Notes: generated by a model from the letters alone, not told the origin. 64,000 nucleotides of DNA from Cranoglanis bouderius (GCA_023630585.1 CM042565.1:1392013-1456012), one strand, 5' to 3'. Counted from the first letter of the stretch, positions 11,126-46,807 are shown. Program-made: numbers and translations.

Positions 11126-12130
11126 TTACTGTAAAGACAAATTAAATGAGGGTGTGTCCTGCCTCCTGTTTGGGTCTGGCCACAACACCTCATCAACATC
11201 ACAAGCAATGTTCTCTCTGGCTAAACAGTGGGGGAAGTAGTGCCTGGAGTGGCGTATCCAGCCCTGCCACGCCCTCTCGTCTATGTCACCACAGGCCTCC
11301 TCCATTTCCTGGAGAAGGGGTATGTGTTGGTGGGGTTGGAGATTGTATACCTTCCAACACCACGATGAAAATATCTCTTCTGTTGGGTTTAGAAATGGAG
11401 AATATGGTGGCAGGTTGAGCATCAAAGTTTGCGGATGGTCAATGAACCAATTGCGGTCCAGAGCAGTCTGATGGAAACTTGCGTCGTCCCAGATGACAAC
11501 ACATCTGGACTGCTCTGGCCAACTCCTCTGATCATTGGGAAAGAGGATGTTATGCAGGGAATCAGGGAAGGTGATAATGTGGGCAGTATTGTAAAGACCA
11601 AGAGTGGCATGATGATGATGATGATGATGATGAAGGACACCATTCTGACTAATGGCTGCACACACTGTGGCTGCACACACTCTGACCGTATTCACCATGT
11701 GTTGTTCCTGCTCTGCTGTGAACAGCCGTTTTCTTCCTCCACCGAAGGGTCGACCAGCAATTCTGCAGAACCATGATGTGAATGGTTAGGGTGCAAGAGT
11801 TCTTTCATTATGAAATAAAATGTCAGTGCAGTGATTGTAGGTACAGAGGCAGGTTTACAGGTATAGAGGGTAGGTTTACTCACCTGTTCTCATTTCGAAA
11901 TGTCCCGATGACACTGGCCACAGTGTAGCAGCTCAAGTCAGACTGGATCCTCTGCCCAGCCTCCCTGAAACTCAAACCATGGTTCACCACATGGTCACCT
12001 AAAGTGGCCCAGATCTCATCTGTGATCGTTCTCCTCTCTCCTTGTCCATCTCCTCGTCCTCGTCCTCATCCTCGTCCCCCTCTTCCTCTCACTCCTCTTC
12101 CTACCTCTCTCTCCAAATCTGATTTCTAAG
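11126..12130 (-). pseudogene. IS630/Tc1-mariner superfamily transposase, internally deleted remnant
   Basis: DDE transposase relic, read from about 12130 down to 11126. The 5' exon encodes a helix-turn-helix-like region (RTITDEIWATLGDHVVNHGL, then FREAGQRIQ and SVIGTFRNEN) and ends at a donor near 11883. The next exon, after an acceptor near 11780, has GRPFGGGRKRLFTAEQEQ. The 3' part has CAAISQNGVLHH, VVIWDDASFHQ (second catalytic Asp region), LPPYSPFLNPTEEIFSSW (the third, acidic catalytic position) and the characteristic tail ARENIACDVDEVLWPDP. Two defects are visible. A TGA at 12068-12066 replaces an expected CGA in the arginine/glycine-rich N-terminus. The sequence also jumps from EQEQHMVNTV straight to CAAISQNGV, losing the segment that should carry the first catalytic Asp. 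An eight-histidine run (ATG/ATC repeat near 11610-11636) expands the normal HHH. Element ends and terminal repeats were not resolved. Confidence 0.85.
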
Positions 12131-12439
12131 TGAACGTATTAGCTGTAAGTGTTTTCACGCGTGAGCACTGTGTCAGCACCACAGTAAATGGGCGTGGCAT
12201 TCTGAATGGCAGTGTTTTCCAAACGAAACTCAAGAGCTGTTAGTTTTGACTGATGTGTAGAGAACTGTTTTACGATCGCAAACCAGACTGAGTGTAAAGC
12301 AGATAACGTGCTTTCGGCTTTGCAGACTTGGTCTGAAGATTAGTTACATGAGTTACTGCTTTCACTGAATGTGCCACTTTTAGTGTGTAATCAAGTAAAA
12401 ATAACTAACACGGCTCACTTTTAGTGAAATAGAACACAG

Positions 12440-13370
12440 CCCACTGTTAGTGAGGATAACCGAAATAGAACATAGCCAGCTGAAGTGAGAATAACCGAAA
12501 TAGAACACAGCCAGCTGAAGTGAGGATAACTGAAATAGAACATAACCAGCTGAAGTGAGGATAACCGAAATAGAACACAGCCAGCTGAAGTGAGGATAAC
12601 CGAAATAGAACATAGCCAGCTGAAGTGAGGATAACCGAAATAGAACATAGCCAGCTGAAGTGAGGATAACCGAAATAGAACACAGCCAGCTGAAGTGAGG
12701 ATAACCGAATTGGGATGCAGCCCGGTGGAGTGAGGATAACTGGATTGGGATGCAAGACATCAAAGTGAGTATAGCTGAATTGGGATGCAACCCAATTTAG
12801 TTGGAATAGCTGAATTGGGATATAGCCCACTGAAGGAAGGATAACTAAATTGGGATAACAGAGACTGAAGTGAAGATAAGTGAATTGGGACGCAACCCAC
12901 TGAAGTGAGGATAACTGAACTGTAAAGGAAGGGTAAGTGAATTGGGACGCGACCCTGTGAAGTAAGGGTGAGTGAATTAAATTGGTACGCGACCGTGTGA
13001 AGTAAGGGTAAGTGAATTGTAAGTGTAAGTGAATTGGGACGCGACCCTGTGAAGTAGGGGTAAGTGAATTGAATTGGGACGGAACCCTGAGAGGTAAGGG
13101 TAAGTGAATTGAATTGGGACGCGAACCTGAGAGGCAAGGGTAAGTGAATTGAATTGGGACGCGAACCTGAGAGGCAAGGGTAAGTGAATTGAATTGGGAC
13201 GCGACCCTGAGAGGCAAGGGTAAGTGAATTGAATTGGGACGCGACCCTGAAAGGCAAGGGTAAGTGAATTGAATTGGGACGCGACCCTGAGAGGCAAGGG
13301 TAAGTGAATTGAATTGGGACGCGACCCTGTGAAGTAAGGGTAAGTGAATTGAATTGGGACGCGGCCGTGT
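12440..13370. repeat. Evolving tandem array, 35-bp to 40-bp units
   Basis: From about 12440 to 12710 the unit is 35 bp (core AGCCAGCTGAAGTGAGGATA then ACCGAAATAGAACAC; GCTGAAGTGA recurs at exact 35-bp steps, 12481, 12516, 12551). From 12710 to 12960 the unit is a degenerate 35-mer with GAATTGGGATGCA. From about 12960 to 13370 it is 40 bp (GGTAAGTGAATTGAATTGGG then ACGCGACCCTGAGAGGCAAG). Minus-strand open frames across the array are repeat translations, not genes. The array ends about 1 kb before the first recognised acacb exon. Confidence 0.93.
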
Positions 13371-14418
<1,048 letters not shown>

Positions 14419-14666
14419 GTCACTGGGATGATTAATAAAGTCTCCTGATCCTGATGAAGGTATATTCAGTTCTGCTGATGATGTGAAAGCTGAAGTTCTC
14501 TCCTCCTCCTGCTCCTCTTCCTCCTGCTGCTCTTCTTTCTCCTCCTGCTCTTCTTCCTCCTCCTCTTCCTCCTCCTCAGCGCTGTGGTGTTTTACATTAA
14601 CGCCACGTTTTATTTCTGTTCTCCTGGAAGATAAAGACTGAGTGAAGCTTCGTCCGATCTGCACCG

Positions 14667-36632
<21,966 letters not shown>

Positions 36633-37830
36633 CACTGTAACACACTTTAACACACCAGTCAGCTCAGTGCCAGTGTCAGTGGGCATTCTGGCTGCCTGCG
36701 CTTACGTAGGTAAGAAGCAGGTAAGGAAGTGAAAGATTAGTGAAAAGAACAAGGATGTTTTCTATACTGTTGTGTCTATAAGGATCAGAGGGACTCCACA
36801 CAGAACCATACGCACACGTGTAAACGGGCAAAGCCACCTGAGTGCACTAAAGCTCAGTGTGCACATGTTGGGCATTTCACATTGAAATCTAAGTATTCCT
36901 GTAAGATGTTTAAATTCACGATATCGTATACCAGTGTTGCCTTGAAATGAACGCACAAAACCAAGCACCTCCGCTTCTTTCCATAAGCTCACGTTTTGCA
37001 CACTGTGATTATCGTCACGACTATTTCAGCATAAATATTGTGAAGCTTTAGACCCTTCAGTTCTGCAGAGGTTCAGCACAGCCGGGTTCAGTCCTTATTA
37101 ACGCACAAAGCCTCGGCGCGATAAAAGCTAAACTCTGCAGTGCTTTCGGGTTCCAGACCTGTGTTTTTCACCCCTGGTGTGAATGAATGTACCATATCAA
37201 GCTTTATGCTAACAGATTAGTATATTGAAGGTGGTGTGTTTTAAGATGTTGATACACACATACACACACATACGCACAATTCCAAACATGGTGTTTATTC
37301 AGGGAAGCTGTGCTGGCGTGCCAACTGCTTTATATGTAGTTTTTAATGTAAGTCGCAGTATTATGAGGAGAACCACTGAACCTGTGCAGAACCATTTATG
37401 GGTTTTTAAATGTGTATATTTTTGTGCACCACCTCAGGTTTAGTCGTTTTTTTTTTTAAAAAAAAAGGATGTATTTTGAAAAGAAGTGCCAGTATATGCC
37501 TTTTAGCTCATATCACTGAAAAAAAACAAACCTAGCTGCTGGTTAAAGCATTTAACATCAAGGGAGATCTGAGTGTCATGTATATCATCATACGGTTAGC
37601 GTTTACACTGAGAACAGTAGTGAGCGCATATAGTTCAACATAAGCCTTATAATAATGCTGTTTGTTTCACTACTAGTCTGGATTGAGAGAAAAAAATCAG
37701 CAGTGATTTTGGAAACTGTTTTTAATAAAGTGCCTGAATTCGCTGTCTGTCATGATGTTTTTTAAAAAGATGACTGCCATATGATGTATGCCTCAAATAA
37801 AATGGCCAAATGTTCCCACACACACCTGTG
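36633..37830 (+). other. acacb: acacb 3' UTR with poly(A) signals
   Basis: About 1.2 kb of AT-rich sequence follows the stop. Two AATAAA hexamers occur, at 37724-37729 and 37796-37801, so the transcript probably ends near 37745-37825. A TG/CA block lies at about 37253-37275. The UTR is convergent with foxn4, whose stop is at 39055. Confidence 0.65.
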
Positions 37831-39054
37831 ATGTTTTTGCTTGTTTTTTTAAAAAAAAATTATTATTATTATTATTATATTTGTGTTCATTAATAACACA
37901 CATTTCTATATATATATGGATATGGATATGCTTCAAAAATTGATTTAGAAACTGTTGGGAAAGTCCTTTAATGTGTAGAAGAATTTGCTGTGGGACAGTG
38001 TCTGCGATCACCAGTAATCATTTAGGACATACTTGGATATGTACAATAAGCACAATTTCCTCCACGCCACTCTTCATCTCCTCGCTTATAAATATAAATA
38101 ATAATCAATAATTACAGAGGAGACGTCCTGCCTATTACAACGCAACAGAAGACGCACACGCTACAGAAAACACACTAACATGCAAACACATGAAAAATAA
38201 AAAATACAGTGGATCCCTTTTAATAAAACAGGAAGTAGCTTAGTTACAGGTTTAAAGTGGACACAAAGCACCTGAAGGGGGCCAAGCACCATAACCTCGT
38301 CATTTTCTCTCATCGGAATCAACTCGTAATTAGGAATAGGCATGTGCTGATCACTGATACACCGTGTACAATTATAGTGGTTATAGTTATAGTGGACGCG
38401 TCGAAATCCCCCCGCCTGCTTGTGCTCTGTTCAGGAGTGAGTGCTTCTAATATAAACCCCTGTGGAATAAGGTTCCTTTTTCTGGATAAGTTTGAAAGTG
38501 TGTCATGTTTCTGTCTCAGAGACGGCTGTTCCCAAGACCACACCTCCAGCTACATATATCATATACATAGTAATATAGTATTGTGATTTCATAAACCGTG
38601 ATAAAAAGTTAAGAGGCTATTATTGTGCTGTATAACATGTAATGTCAGCACATGCCTAGTCTGGAATGAAAGAGAAAAAAAAAAAAACAGATATGTGGTG
38701 CAGACAAAATGCACAACATCCAAATGGTCCATTTAGCTGTATATATGGAAGACTCGTATGTACATAACCATTCATAGATTTTCTTGTTTTCCAGAAAGGA
38801 GCGGTTTGGTTCACTTTTCTCTCAGCACTGGAGACTGATTAGAGTCAAACATTCAGAGTTCCAGAGGTTGTGTGTCACCGGTGGTTTGTGTAAGGAAAAG
38901 GCTGTCCATGAATACAGTATTGAGAAAATTAAATGCCAGGATAATAATAAAATAAGTAAATAATCAAAACCCACAGTCTGCATTGTTGATGGTCCTTTGG
39001 AGTAAAGCTGGTCTTTACGTTTGGTTTGGTACGTGTGTGTGTGTGTGAGTGTGT
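37830..39054. other. acacb-foxn4 convergent intergenic region
   Basis: AT-rich sequence with short poly(A)/ATT runs and a short CA-free stretch; no exon was found. It probably includes the foxn4 3' UTR (minus strand), but I did not find an unambiguous minus-strand AATAAA close to the stop. Confidence 0.5.
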
Positions 39055-41393
39055 TTAATGCAGGATAATGGGTTTGCTGCTGCCTTGTGTGTTGATGTAC
39101 TGGTTGGAGAATCCATCCACCGTGCTGTAGGACGTATAAACGCCTGAGAAGGGAATCTCAGCGGCGCTGGACACCGGCGTCGTGCTCACACCCTCCAGGT
39201 CACAGTCAGAGAGACGCAGGGGGGAGTTACTGAACGAACCCAGGGCCTCCAGGTTAAAGCTGTCGTCCTTCATCTCGTCCCACAGGTTTCCTGCAGATGG
39301 ACAAGCGGCAGTGAGCGAGGGTCTTTAATATCAAGCTAGTATGATACCTTCCAGTTATTAGCACAGACGCTTAATCTAGATAGCACGCTGTGTCAAAATA
39401 GTTTGCCACTCTTGTGTAGTATTAGCATTTAGCAGCCACAATAAAGCTTTCCTGCTCACCATGACAACAACTGGGACAAACACTTTGTTTACGTCATCTT
39501 TGATTTGAAAAGCGAATCATTTCCATCACCCTTTACCACATCTTCTCATTATCTCATGCAAAAATTCAACGACAAACCTTGCAAGGCGAAATCCATGATG
39601 CTGGGGTCCAGAGCGTCCACCTCAGAGTGGACATCACTGTGGATGCTGAAGATCTCCGCCGGTTGTTGTTGTTGTTGTTTGACGAGGTTGGGTACAGGGT
39701 GGAGCGGTGGTGTTTGAGCAGGAGCCGGAGACGTCGGTGCTATCCGGGGCTGAGTGTGGAGCTGCAGCTGGAGCTGATGGTGAACAGTAAGGCACTGCAG
39801 AGACAAAGCCGGCTGAGGAGGAGGAAGCTGAGGATCCAGCGGTTTCCTCCTGCAGCTCTCCGGCCGATCTGTGATCAGCTTGTCTAATTCATCTGAGGAA
39901 GGACATGAAGGGAAGGTCAGATCCATAAGCTTGCCTAATTACAGAAACACCACAGTGAGAACCTACTGCGTTACCGATACTGACCCGGGTTGGCCATGCT
40001 GCGTCGGATAGCCGTTAGATCTTTGCGCTTCCATTTCTGCATCTCCTCCTCCATCTTGTCGATCTTGGCCGGGTTGAGCGCCCACAGGCAGCCCTTCCTC
40101 GACGAGCCGCTCATCTTGTTCTCCACTTTCTCGAAACATTTGTTCAGAGACAGGTTGTGCCGGACGGAGTTCTTCCAGCCGTCTGGTGCCGTCTGACCGT
40201 CCCAGAGAATTCAAACCAAAAGAGTTTATTCTACTAAATCAATCCTATCTAGCGCTCCTCACACTCTGTATACTTCTGTATAGACTCACCTTAAAGTAGG
40301 GGAAGTGTTCCTTCATGAAGCTGTAGATCTCACTGACCGGGAGACTGCCTGTCTTACTGTTCTTCAGAGCCATAGCAATCAGGCAGCTAGAGACAGACAG
40401 AGAAGCAGACAGACTTTATCATGCCACTGTGTCAACGCTAGTCCTGTTCTCTATAATGCTTCTCTGGGTTTTTTTTTATATTGGTACATAATGCAAACAC
40501 CAAATTGAAGGACACCTAATTTTCGGCTTTGTCTGAGGTGTAAAATTTGGTGTGTGGATAAAGAGAAGCCTTTGTGGCCTTTGTACTTGGCTGGTGCTCT
40601 TCTTGACAGTGGACCTCTTCTACTGACCACATCAGTTGATTACAATGTATGATAGATTTGCATGGTGGCTTCACCTGTAGGAGTAGATGGGTTTGGGGAA
40701 GGTTTTGGGCTGCGCCTCCTGGCTGTGTGGCGTGTGGACCTGCTGCTGTGTGAATAAACTCTGGTTGTTGAAGTTGCTGTACAGTCCTCCAGGAGAACAC
40801 TGCGATCACAGCAAACACACAGGAGTGAATCAGTGAATCTTAATATTAATGATGATTATTTCTGACTCTGGATCTCCTCAAGGCTTCAGATGCTGATCAT
40901 CAGTTTCTCCTAAAGATGTTAACACACCCTGGATCAGGTGTACTAGATTAGAAACAAGGTCAGAACCAAACTCTACATCTGTAAAGTATTATACCCCGAG
41001 CTGCAATTTGTGTGAGTGACGTACCTGCTGGTTGGACTGGGAGAAAGTCATCACCTGCTGAGAAGAGGTCTGATAGACAGAGGCAGGACACGGAAAACTG
41101 GGAGAAAACTGCGGCATCTGAGAAACAAGAGCAGTCACAGAAACAGTTTAATACCTCAGGATACCCTTCGCAGTTACAGTTTGTTATGGTAAAGTAAAGA
41201 AGCCGTGTGTATAGAAACATGTCGTATCAAGTGTAACTCACGCTGCTGATTCCCAGAGGGCTGTGCTGCATGTTACTCTGCAGATGGAGCATTGAAGTCC
41301 CGCCTCCAGCCACGCTCATGTTACTCAGCTGAACTGCTGTAGGTTTGTAATCATACAGTCAAAATCATGCCACCATTATGAAGTTCTTTATAT

Positions 41394-41434
<41 letters not shown>

Positions 41435-43905
41435 TGACCTGCGTGCAGTTGGTCCTGAGCGCTCATGCTGAATTCGGCTCGGCCTGAGCGGAGCTGCTGC
41501 AGACGAGGGACGTCCACCGAGGTCAGCCAGGTCAGAGACTGGAGGTCACCGGGGTCAAACTTACACAGCTCGGACGCATCCGAGGTCAGGAGCCTAAACA
41601 CACACAAAAACACACACAAACACATTTAATTTGGCATGAAGGACGTAATACACTTTAGAGTGAGGATTTAAAAAAAAAAAAAAAAAAAAAAAGTTGTGGG
41701 AAACACGCACATCTTTATAAACTATTATAAGTGCATTCTTAAAAAAAAAAAACAAATACAATAAAATATTCTGTATTGTTCTGAATTATGTGAGTCACTA
41801 CTGACAGATTTATAGTTTTGTGACTATTGATAAAAAGGAATAGTCAATAAATACTTTATAGTTGTATCATTAAATAATAATGATTTTTTTCCCCACCTTT
41901 ACTGACTTGAATGATTCAGAAAAATTTGTTTGCTTGGTTTAAGAAAAAATCAAATTTACATTGCTTCAAGGGAGCACTGAGAGGAGCCGAGAGAGAGAAA
42001 GAGGCCCTCCAATCCTCTCCACTTGCTCACTATTGAGCCTGATAATTGGGGTTGCTATGACAACCCTCACTATTTTCGGTTATTTTTGCAGACACTGTAG
42101 TAACCCCCCCTCCCCACACACACACACACACACAGTTTAGTCAGGTGACTACTGGCGCTCGTCAGCCATTGGCTGAATCGTACGTAAACAGCGGATCGTT
42201 TGAAACGCAGTTAACGGGGCTCGCGCCGTCTGCAACAGTTGGTCCGGCCTCGCTGAAAAATGATCACCTATTGTGTCAGCGAACGACAAAATCTGCACCA
42301 CGGCACGTGGCGCTATTGTTTTCCTCTCCTCCCTCCTCCCTCCCTCCCCCCAGCCCCTGATTGTCTGTCGCTCTTTTTCTTTAACCAACCCTCTTGCATT
42401 AATCTGCTGGAATGACAGGCCTCACACAAATAGGATGCCATCTGTTTGGCTGCCCTGTTTCCACCCCGAGCCGGGCCTTCCTGCCCCTCCCCCCACCAGG
42501 GCTGCGAGGGGGCTACACATGGCCTGAGGGGGTAGATGGGTAGGGGAGGGGGGTAAATAAGGCACACTTTCTGTCTGTCACCTGAATAAATTACATCAGT
42601 GGAGAGGAGAGATTCGGGATGTGGCCTCAGGCCGCCCAGCCTGCCCCATTAAAGAGGCTATGAATAATCATCCACCACACACACACACTCACACACACAC
42701 ACACACACACATGGTTGAGTGTAACTTTACACTGAAGCTTTGAGGTGCAAGCCGCAGAAATGACACCTCAACGCCACACACAGGGTTCAGCAGCTGCTTA
42801 ATGTTATTGTACAAAAGACACTTGGTTGCATGACACCTGGTCATCATCATACCATCATTATATCTAATTTTCTTAATTCTTTAATGAAACGCGACACCGC
42901 AGGTTTGACGATCGAGAAACAAAGTGAAGAAGTCTCTGTGTTGTTTGGTCGAGACTTCCTATTGGCCATCTGTTCAGAACGTGTCAGTACAGGTGCGATA
43001 ACCAGTATGACCTTTAGAAGAAAAAAACTACTTCATTAGCTACATTTTACTAACAAAGCAGAACAAACTAAACCCGGCTTCTCATATTTCTTAGCCAATG
43101 TTTCTGTATTTTATCCTCCATACAAAGAACTCTTATTAAAGCACTCTTCCCTTTATTATAATAAACATTTGGTACAAACTGAATACAATTTCTAATGAAA
43201 TGAGCAATGCATTTATCCAAAGCAACAAATAAATGTAATCTTGAGGTCACCAGCACAGACCATTAACCCCCGAGCTGAACAGCAACACCATAACCATGAC
43301 AGTCTAACACAAACCTGGAATAAAATCTTAATTAAACCCAGCATCGACGCCTCGCATTAACCTTCATCATGATCATTCCATGAAATACTCTCTTTATATT
43401 AATGCACATGTAAAGAAACTGTTGGTGTTTGCTGAGGTGGCCGAGAGAATCACATCACACACTCAGAAAAGTTTAGCATTTCGGACATCTCATTGTAACC
43501 CTGCAGCAATTAGAGTGAAGTTACAAGTGGACAGAAGAAGGGAGGATTTTATTTGCTCACTGATGCAAACCGTTAAGTGTCCCTGAAAACAAGGGGGGGG
43601 GAGGTGGTGCACCTCGGACCTGATGCTTTCTGACACGTCCATTCAGGGCCAAAAATGATTCGCTCGCTCTTTTCACAGACCACCCGTTTCAGTTTACACA
43701 ACAAAACAAGGAAGAACCTTTTTCTTAAATTTTATTTTTTATAAATACATTGAGAAAATGGAACGGTCTGGTTCATTTGTTTGCTCCGTTTATAAATCAA
43801 CATTTTTATGTTTTTGGGAAAATTAAAAATAGAAAAGTTTTATCAAATCTGTTTTTGAAAAAAAAAAATGTCTGTGCTGAAAATCATGCATTCTTTTAAA
43901 TTAAT

Positions 43906-43954
<49 letters not shown>

Positions 43955-44099
43955 TTTTAGGGTGAAATGCAACAGTGATCATCCAAAGGGAAGAAAACCA
44001 TAAATGATGTTTTTACCTGTAGTCCTGCGCCGAGTTCTGATTTTGTCCTGAATTTGTCATCAGTCCTGACATCCTGTCTGTACAACCAGCTTCAATCAT
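39055..44099 (-). CDS. foxn4: Forkhead box protein N4 (9 coding exons)
   Basis: Winged-helix transcription factor that in vertebrates specifies retinal progenitors and spinal V2 interneurons and acts in heart development. Exons on the minus strand: 44099-44017, 41593-41439, 41336-41242, 41117-41025, 40799-40675, 40386-40290, 40192-39985, 39892-39578, 39290-39055; total 1407 nt, 468 residues, phases consistent. The start [14 protein letters not shown] is FOXN4-like and follows an acceptor at 44103-44104. The forkhead domain spans exons 5-7: [56 protein letters not shown], then a basic end ([17 protein letters not shown]). The conserved C-terminal activation region is in the last two exons, with a Gln5 tract at about 39660-39675 and [20 protein letters not shown]. 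The 3' neighbour acacb is convergent. No frame break was seen. FOXN1 is a less likely paralogue; the gene order supports FOXN4. Confidence 0.96.
41594..44016 (-). other. foxn4: foxn4 intron 1 with GC-rich block
   Basis: Largest foxn4 intron. Most is AT-rich (poly(A) near 41671-41692, (ATT)n at about 43910-43953). A GC-richer block at about 42330-42690 stands out, with C-rich runs, CATCTGTTTGGCTGCC, CTCAGGCCGCCCAGCCTGCC and TATGAATAATCATCC. It has no open exon and may be regulatory. Confidence 0.45.
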
Positions 44100-44624
44100 T
44101 TCCTAACACAAGACACAGCGCATATTAAAAAGACCTTCTGCGTCATGCTTTGTTATGAAAACAGAAGAGAAATAGTATAGTGAGAGGGTTAAAACCTGAA
44201 AACCTGACAAAAGGTATTAAATTAAATTGTTAATCAGCATTATTATTTTAAACATAAACAATGATTGGTTGCAGTTAATTAAAACAGTAATATTAATATT
44301 TATATTCAACCTATTCAAGTGTTAATAAACTGGTGTTAAAAATTGCATAATCATATATTTTTTTGCGTGTTAACCGATAGATTGTACATCAAATCGGCAC
44401 GTTGTTTTTTTAAAATTTTATTTCTGTATCAGAACCAGAACATAATAAAACAGAGGAGAAGCAGAGACAGAGTGGTACCTGATATCTGATCCTCTAACTG
44501 AATGTCAACCTGACATTCACCTTCAGCTGTCAAACCATACCAACTATTACTATCACTCACATCTGCTAATATTCACACTGTAGGGCTACACGAGACCCAG
44601 AGCTGGGAATGGACCGATTCTCAC

Positions 44625-44900
44625 CTGTTCTGCTGAAATGAACCCAGGATACAGTGTGATGTGAGCTGAGAGATGCGGTAGTTCAGCTCTCCCGGTCCCT
44701 GAAACCGTTTTTTAAATTTCCCTCTTCATTCAGCCCTGTTCAGGGGAGAGAGTCTTGCGCATGCGCGGTGCGCCTCCTGTCGCTCCGGCTAGCGAGCCAG
44801 TCACGCGCATGCGCAGTGTCGTATTCCTGCACCGTACCGTTGAGGAGCTGAGAGACGCGCATGCGCAGTGCGGAAAAGAAGCGCAGCTGCTGCGGCTGTA
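44625..44900 (-). promoter_or_regulatory. foxn4: foxn4 5' UTR exon and CpG-rich promoter with NRF1-type sites
   Basis: A non-coding exon ends at a donor at 44625 (AACAG|GTGAG on the minus strand). Upstream of it, 44740-44900 is rich in CpG and contains three near-palindromic NRF1-type motifs: TGCGCATGCGCG (44756-44767), CGCGCATGCGCA (44804-44815) and CGCGCATGCGCA (44856-44867), spaced 48 and 52 bp. No TATA box is apparent. Motif identity is seen; factor use is inferred. Confidence 0.65.
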
Positions 44901-46795
44901 GTAAGTTGTTCTGTGTGTTAATTAGGAGAAATGTCGCACAGCTTAATTAGATTTTGGTGTTTTAAAATCCGCACTGCTCAGGTTACTTGCGGCTCAGTTT
45001 TCTTCTTCTTCTTGTTTTTTTTTTTTTTTTTAAAGCAACGAGCTCTCTTTCATTTTCCCTTCAAGGTGCGTGGAATGAGTTGTGCCTTGTGCGCGCGCGT
45101 CTGTAAAATCACGTAAAGTTTCGCTTTTAACCCTCTTCTTCAGAAGTCTATTTTGCAAATCATTCCTCTGGTGTAGGTCCACTCGTGTAGCTAATCCATG
45201 GATGGCAACATGAAATAATATTAATAATAATTAAAAATAATAATAAAAACAAAATGAGCTCCTGTGAGAGTTTGTTTATAAAGCGCCCCTTGCATCCGTG
45301 TCGGTGTGAAGGTGGTGTCGGTGTTGCTGTGTGTGTGTGTGTGTGTGTGTGCTCGGTAGTGTTGCTGTGCTCAGTGTGAGGCTTTAACAGGTGTAAATGC
45401 ACACGTTGGGCGCCTCTGTAGGGCGCGCGCGCTGCAGCGGGAAAACGGGCGCAAAGTGGCGGGCGGTAATCAGCAGAGCACGAGCCCATTTCACTGAGAC
45501 TAATATGTGACAACACACACCCTTTTTGCACACTAGCGCCTTAACAACCAGCCACTACAGAAACCCACAATTCTGATAAAATATAACCACTGCTTATTAT
45601 TTAGGAGTTTGTTTTGTATTCCTGAATAATTGCGCGCGCGGGTTTTGTTTATTAAAAAAAGAAACAACTTGCAGTCTACTGCAAGCCCTATAACCCAGTC
45701 TCCAGATGATGTAGATGTTGAGATTGTGTCATGCAGATTATTATACAGCCCTGTATTGTGTAATAAATGTAAAAACCTTATTGTATATATTTTGAAACCT
45801 GGTGCCTTGTTTATTAAACACAGTTTTTGTGGAAAGGTGCCTGCAGATCTAATACTTTTTGCCCCCTGCTGTAATGAGGGTACAGAATAAACCAAATGAT
45901 GCACCGTTTTTAACTCCAGGCCGGTGTAATCCTAAGGGAAGATGGGCGTTGATTGACTTTGAGCCCTTTGGGAGTTTACAGATGGCGAATCCGCCACGTC
46001 ACAACGATCAATGCGGAGTAACGGACAGAAAGGAAACCCGTCGCGAGCCTCCTCCTGGTCCTAGCGCCGTCAAGTCCCTGTCTTCTGTCTCTACAGAATA
46101 ATGGAGTCATAGACTTACTAATTCTTTGTCTGTTTGTTTATTTGTTTGTTTTGAAACTGCTTGATGTATGTTTTTAACCATTTTGGTGCATTAAAAAAAC
46201 CTAAAAGCGTTAAGATAAAGAACTAAAGAATAAAGTAAAGATTATTATTTAGTTATTTAGTTTATTGTGGCACCAATATAAATGACTAAAGAATCATGGA
46301 CTGAAAGGTTCTTCAGGGAACCAAAATATGCAACACTCCTATCATTATGTGTGGAACCATGGCCACTGAAAAATGTGTTTCTGACTTTGTCAGAAGTCTG
46401 TTTTTTATTTAGATTTTTTAAAAGGGCACCTTTATTGTCTGGGTTTAAAATGTAATTTAAAGTTTGTTTGTTGTTGTTTTTTTTGGTTTTTTTTACTATT
46501 TAGGATCTATTATGGAACTACTACATGTAGTCATTTCAGGTTGGACACCTTATTTGTCTTATATGCCTTATTTATCAGTGTTAACTTGCTGCTCATTATA
46601 ATTTACATAAAGTGAAAATAATCTCAGCTATAATGCATTAAAATAATTATACACTCTGTATAAAATTAAACCAAACAATTCATGTAAATGTATTTGCAGA
46701 TCTGAATAATAGGGGTTGAGTATCTGAACCAAAAGCTTTACAGACTATGGAAAAGTTGTGAAAATCCGAGTGCTGTTATTGTTATGTGTAAACAA
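44900..46795. other. foxn4-myo1h intergenic region, proximal part
   Basis: No supported exon. A CpG-rich stretch lies at 45415-45475 (GGGCGCGCGCGCTGCAGCGG) next to a GT run at 45329-45350. A second CpG-bearing patch is at about 45925-46090. Either could be a promoter or an untranslated first exon, but no splice chain could be traced. Confidence 0.35.
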
Positions 46796-46807
46796 ATATT
46801 TGTTACA

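Noticed and set aside
39579..39887. Plus-strand Arg/Leu-rich frame over foxn4
   Set aside because: It is a shadow of the foxn4 exon at 39892-39578, whose minus-strand frame is clearly conserved.
44931..45116. Small plus-strand gene divergent from foxn4 (starts MSHSLIRFW)
   Set aside because: It crosses a poly-T run and has no recognisable domain; a divergent non-coding transcript is possible but unsupported.
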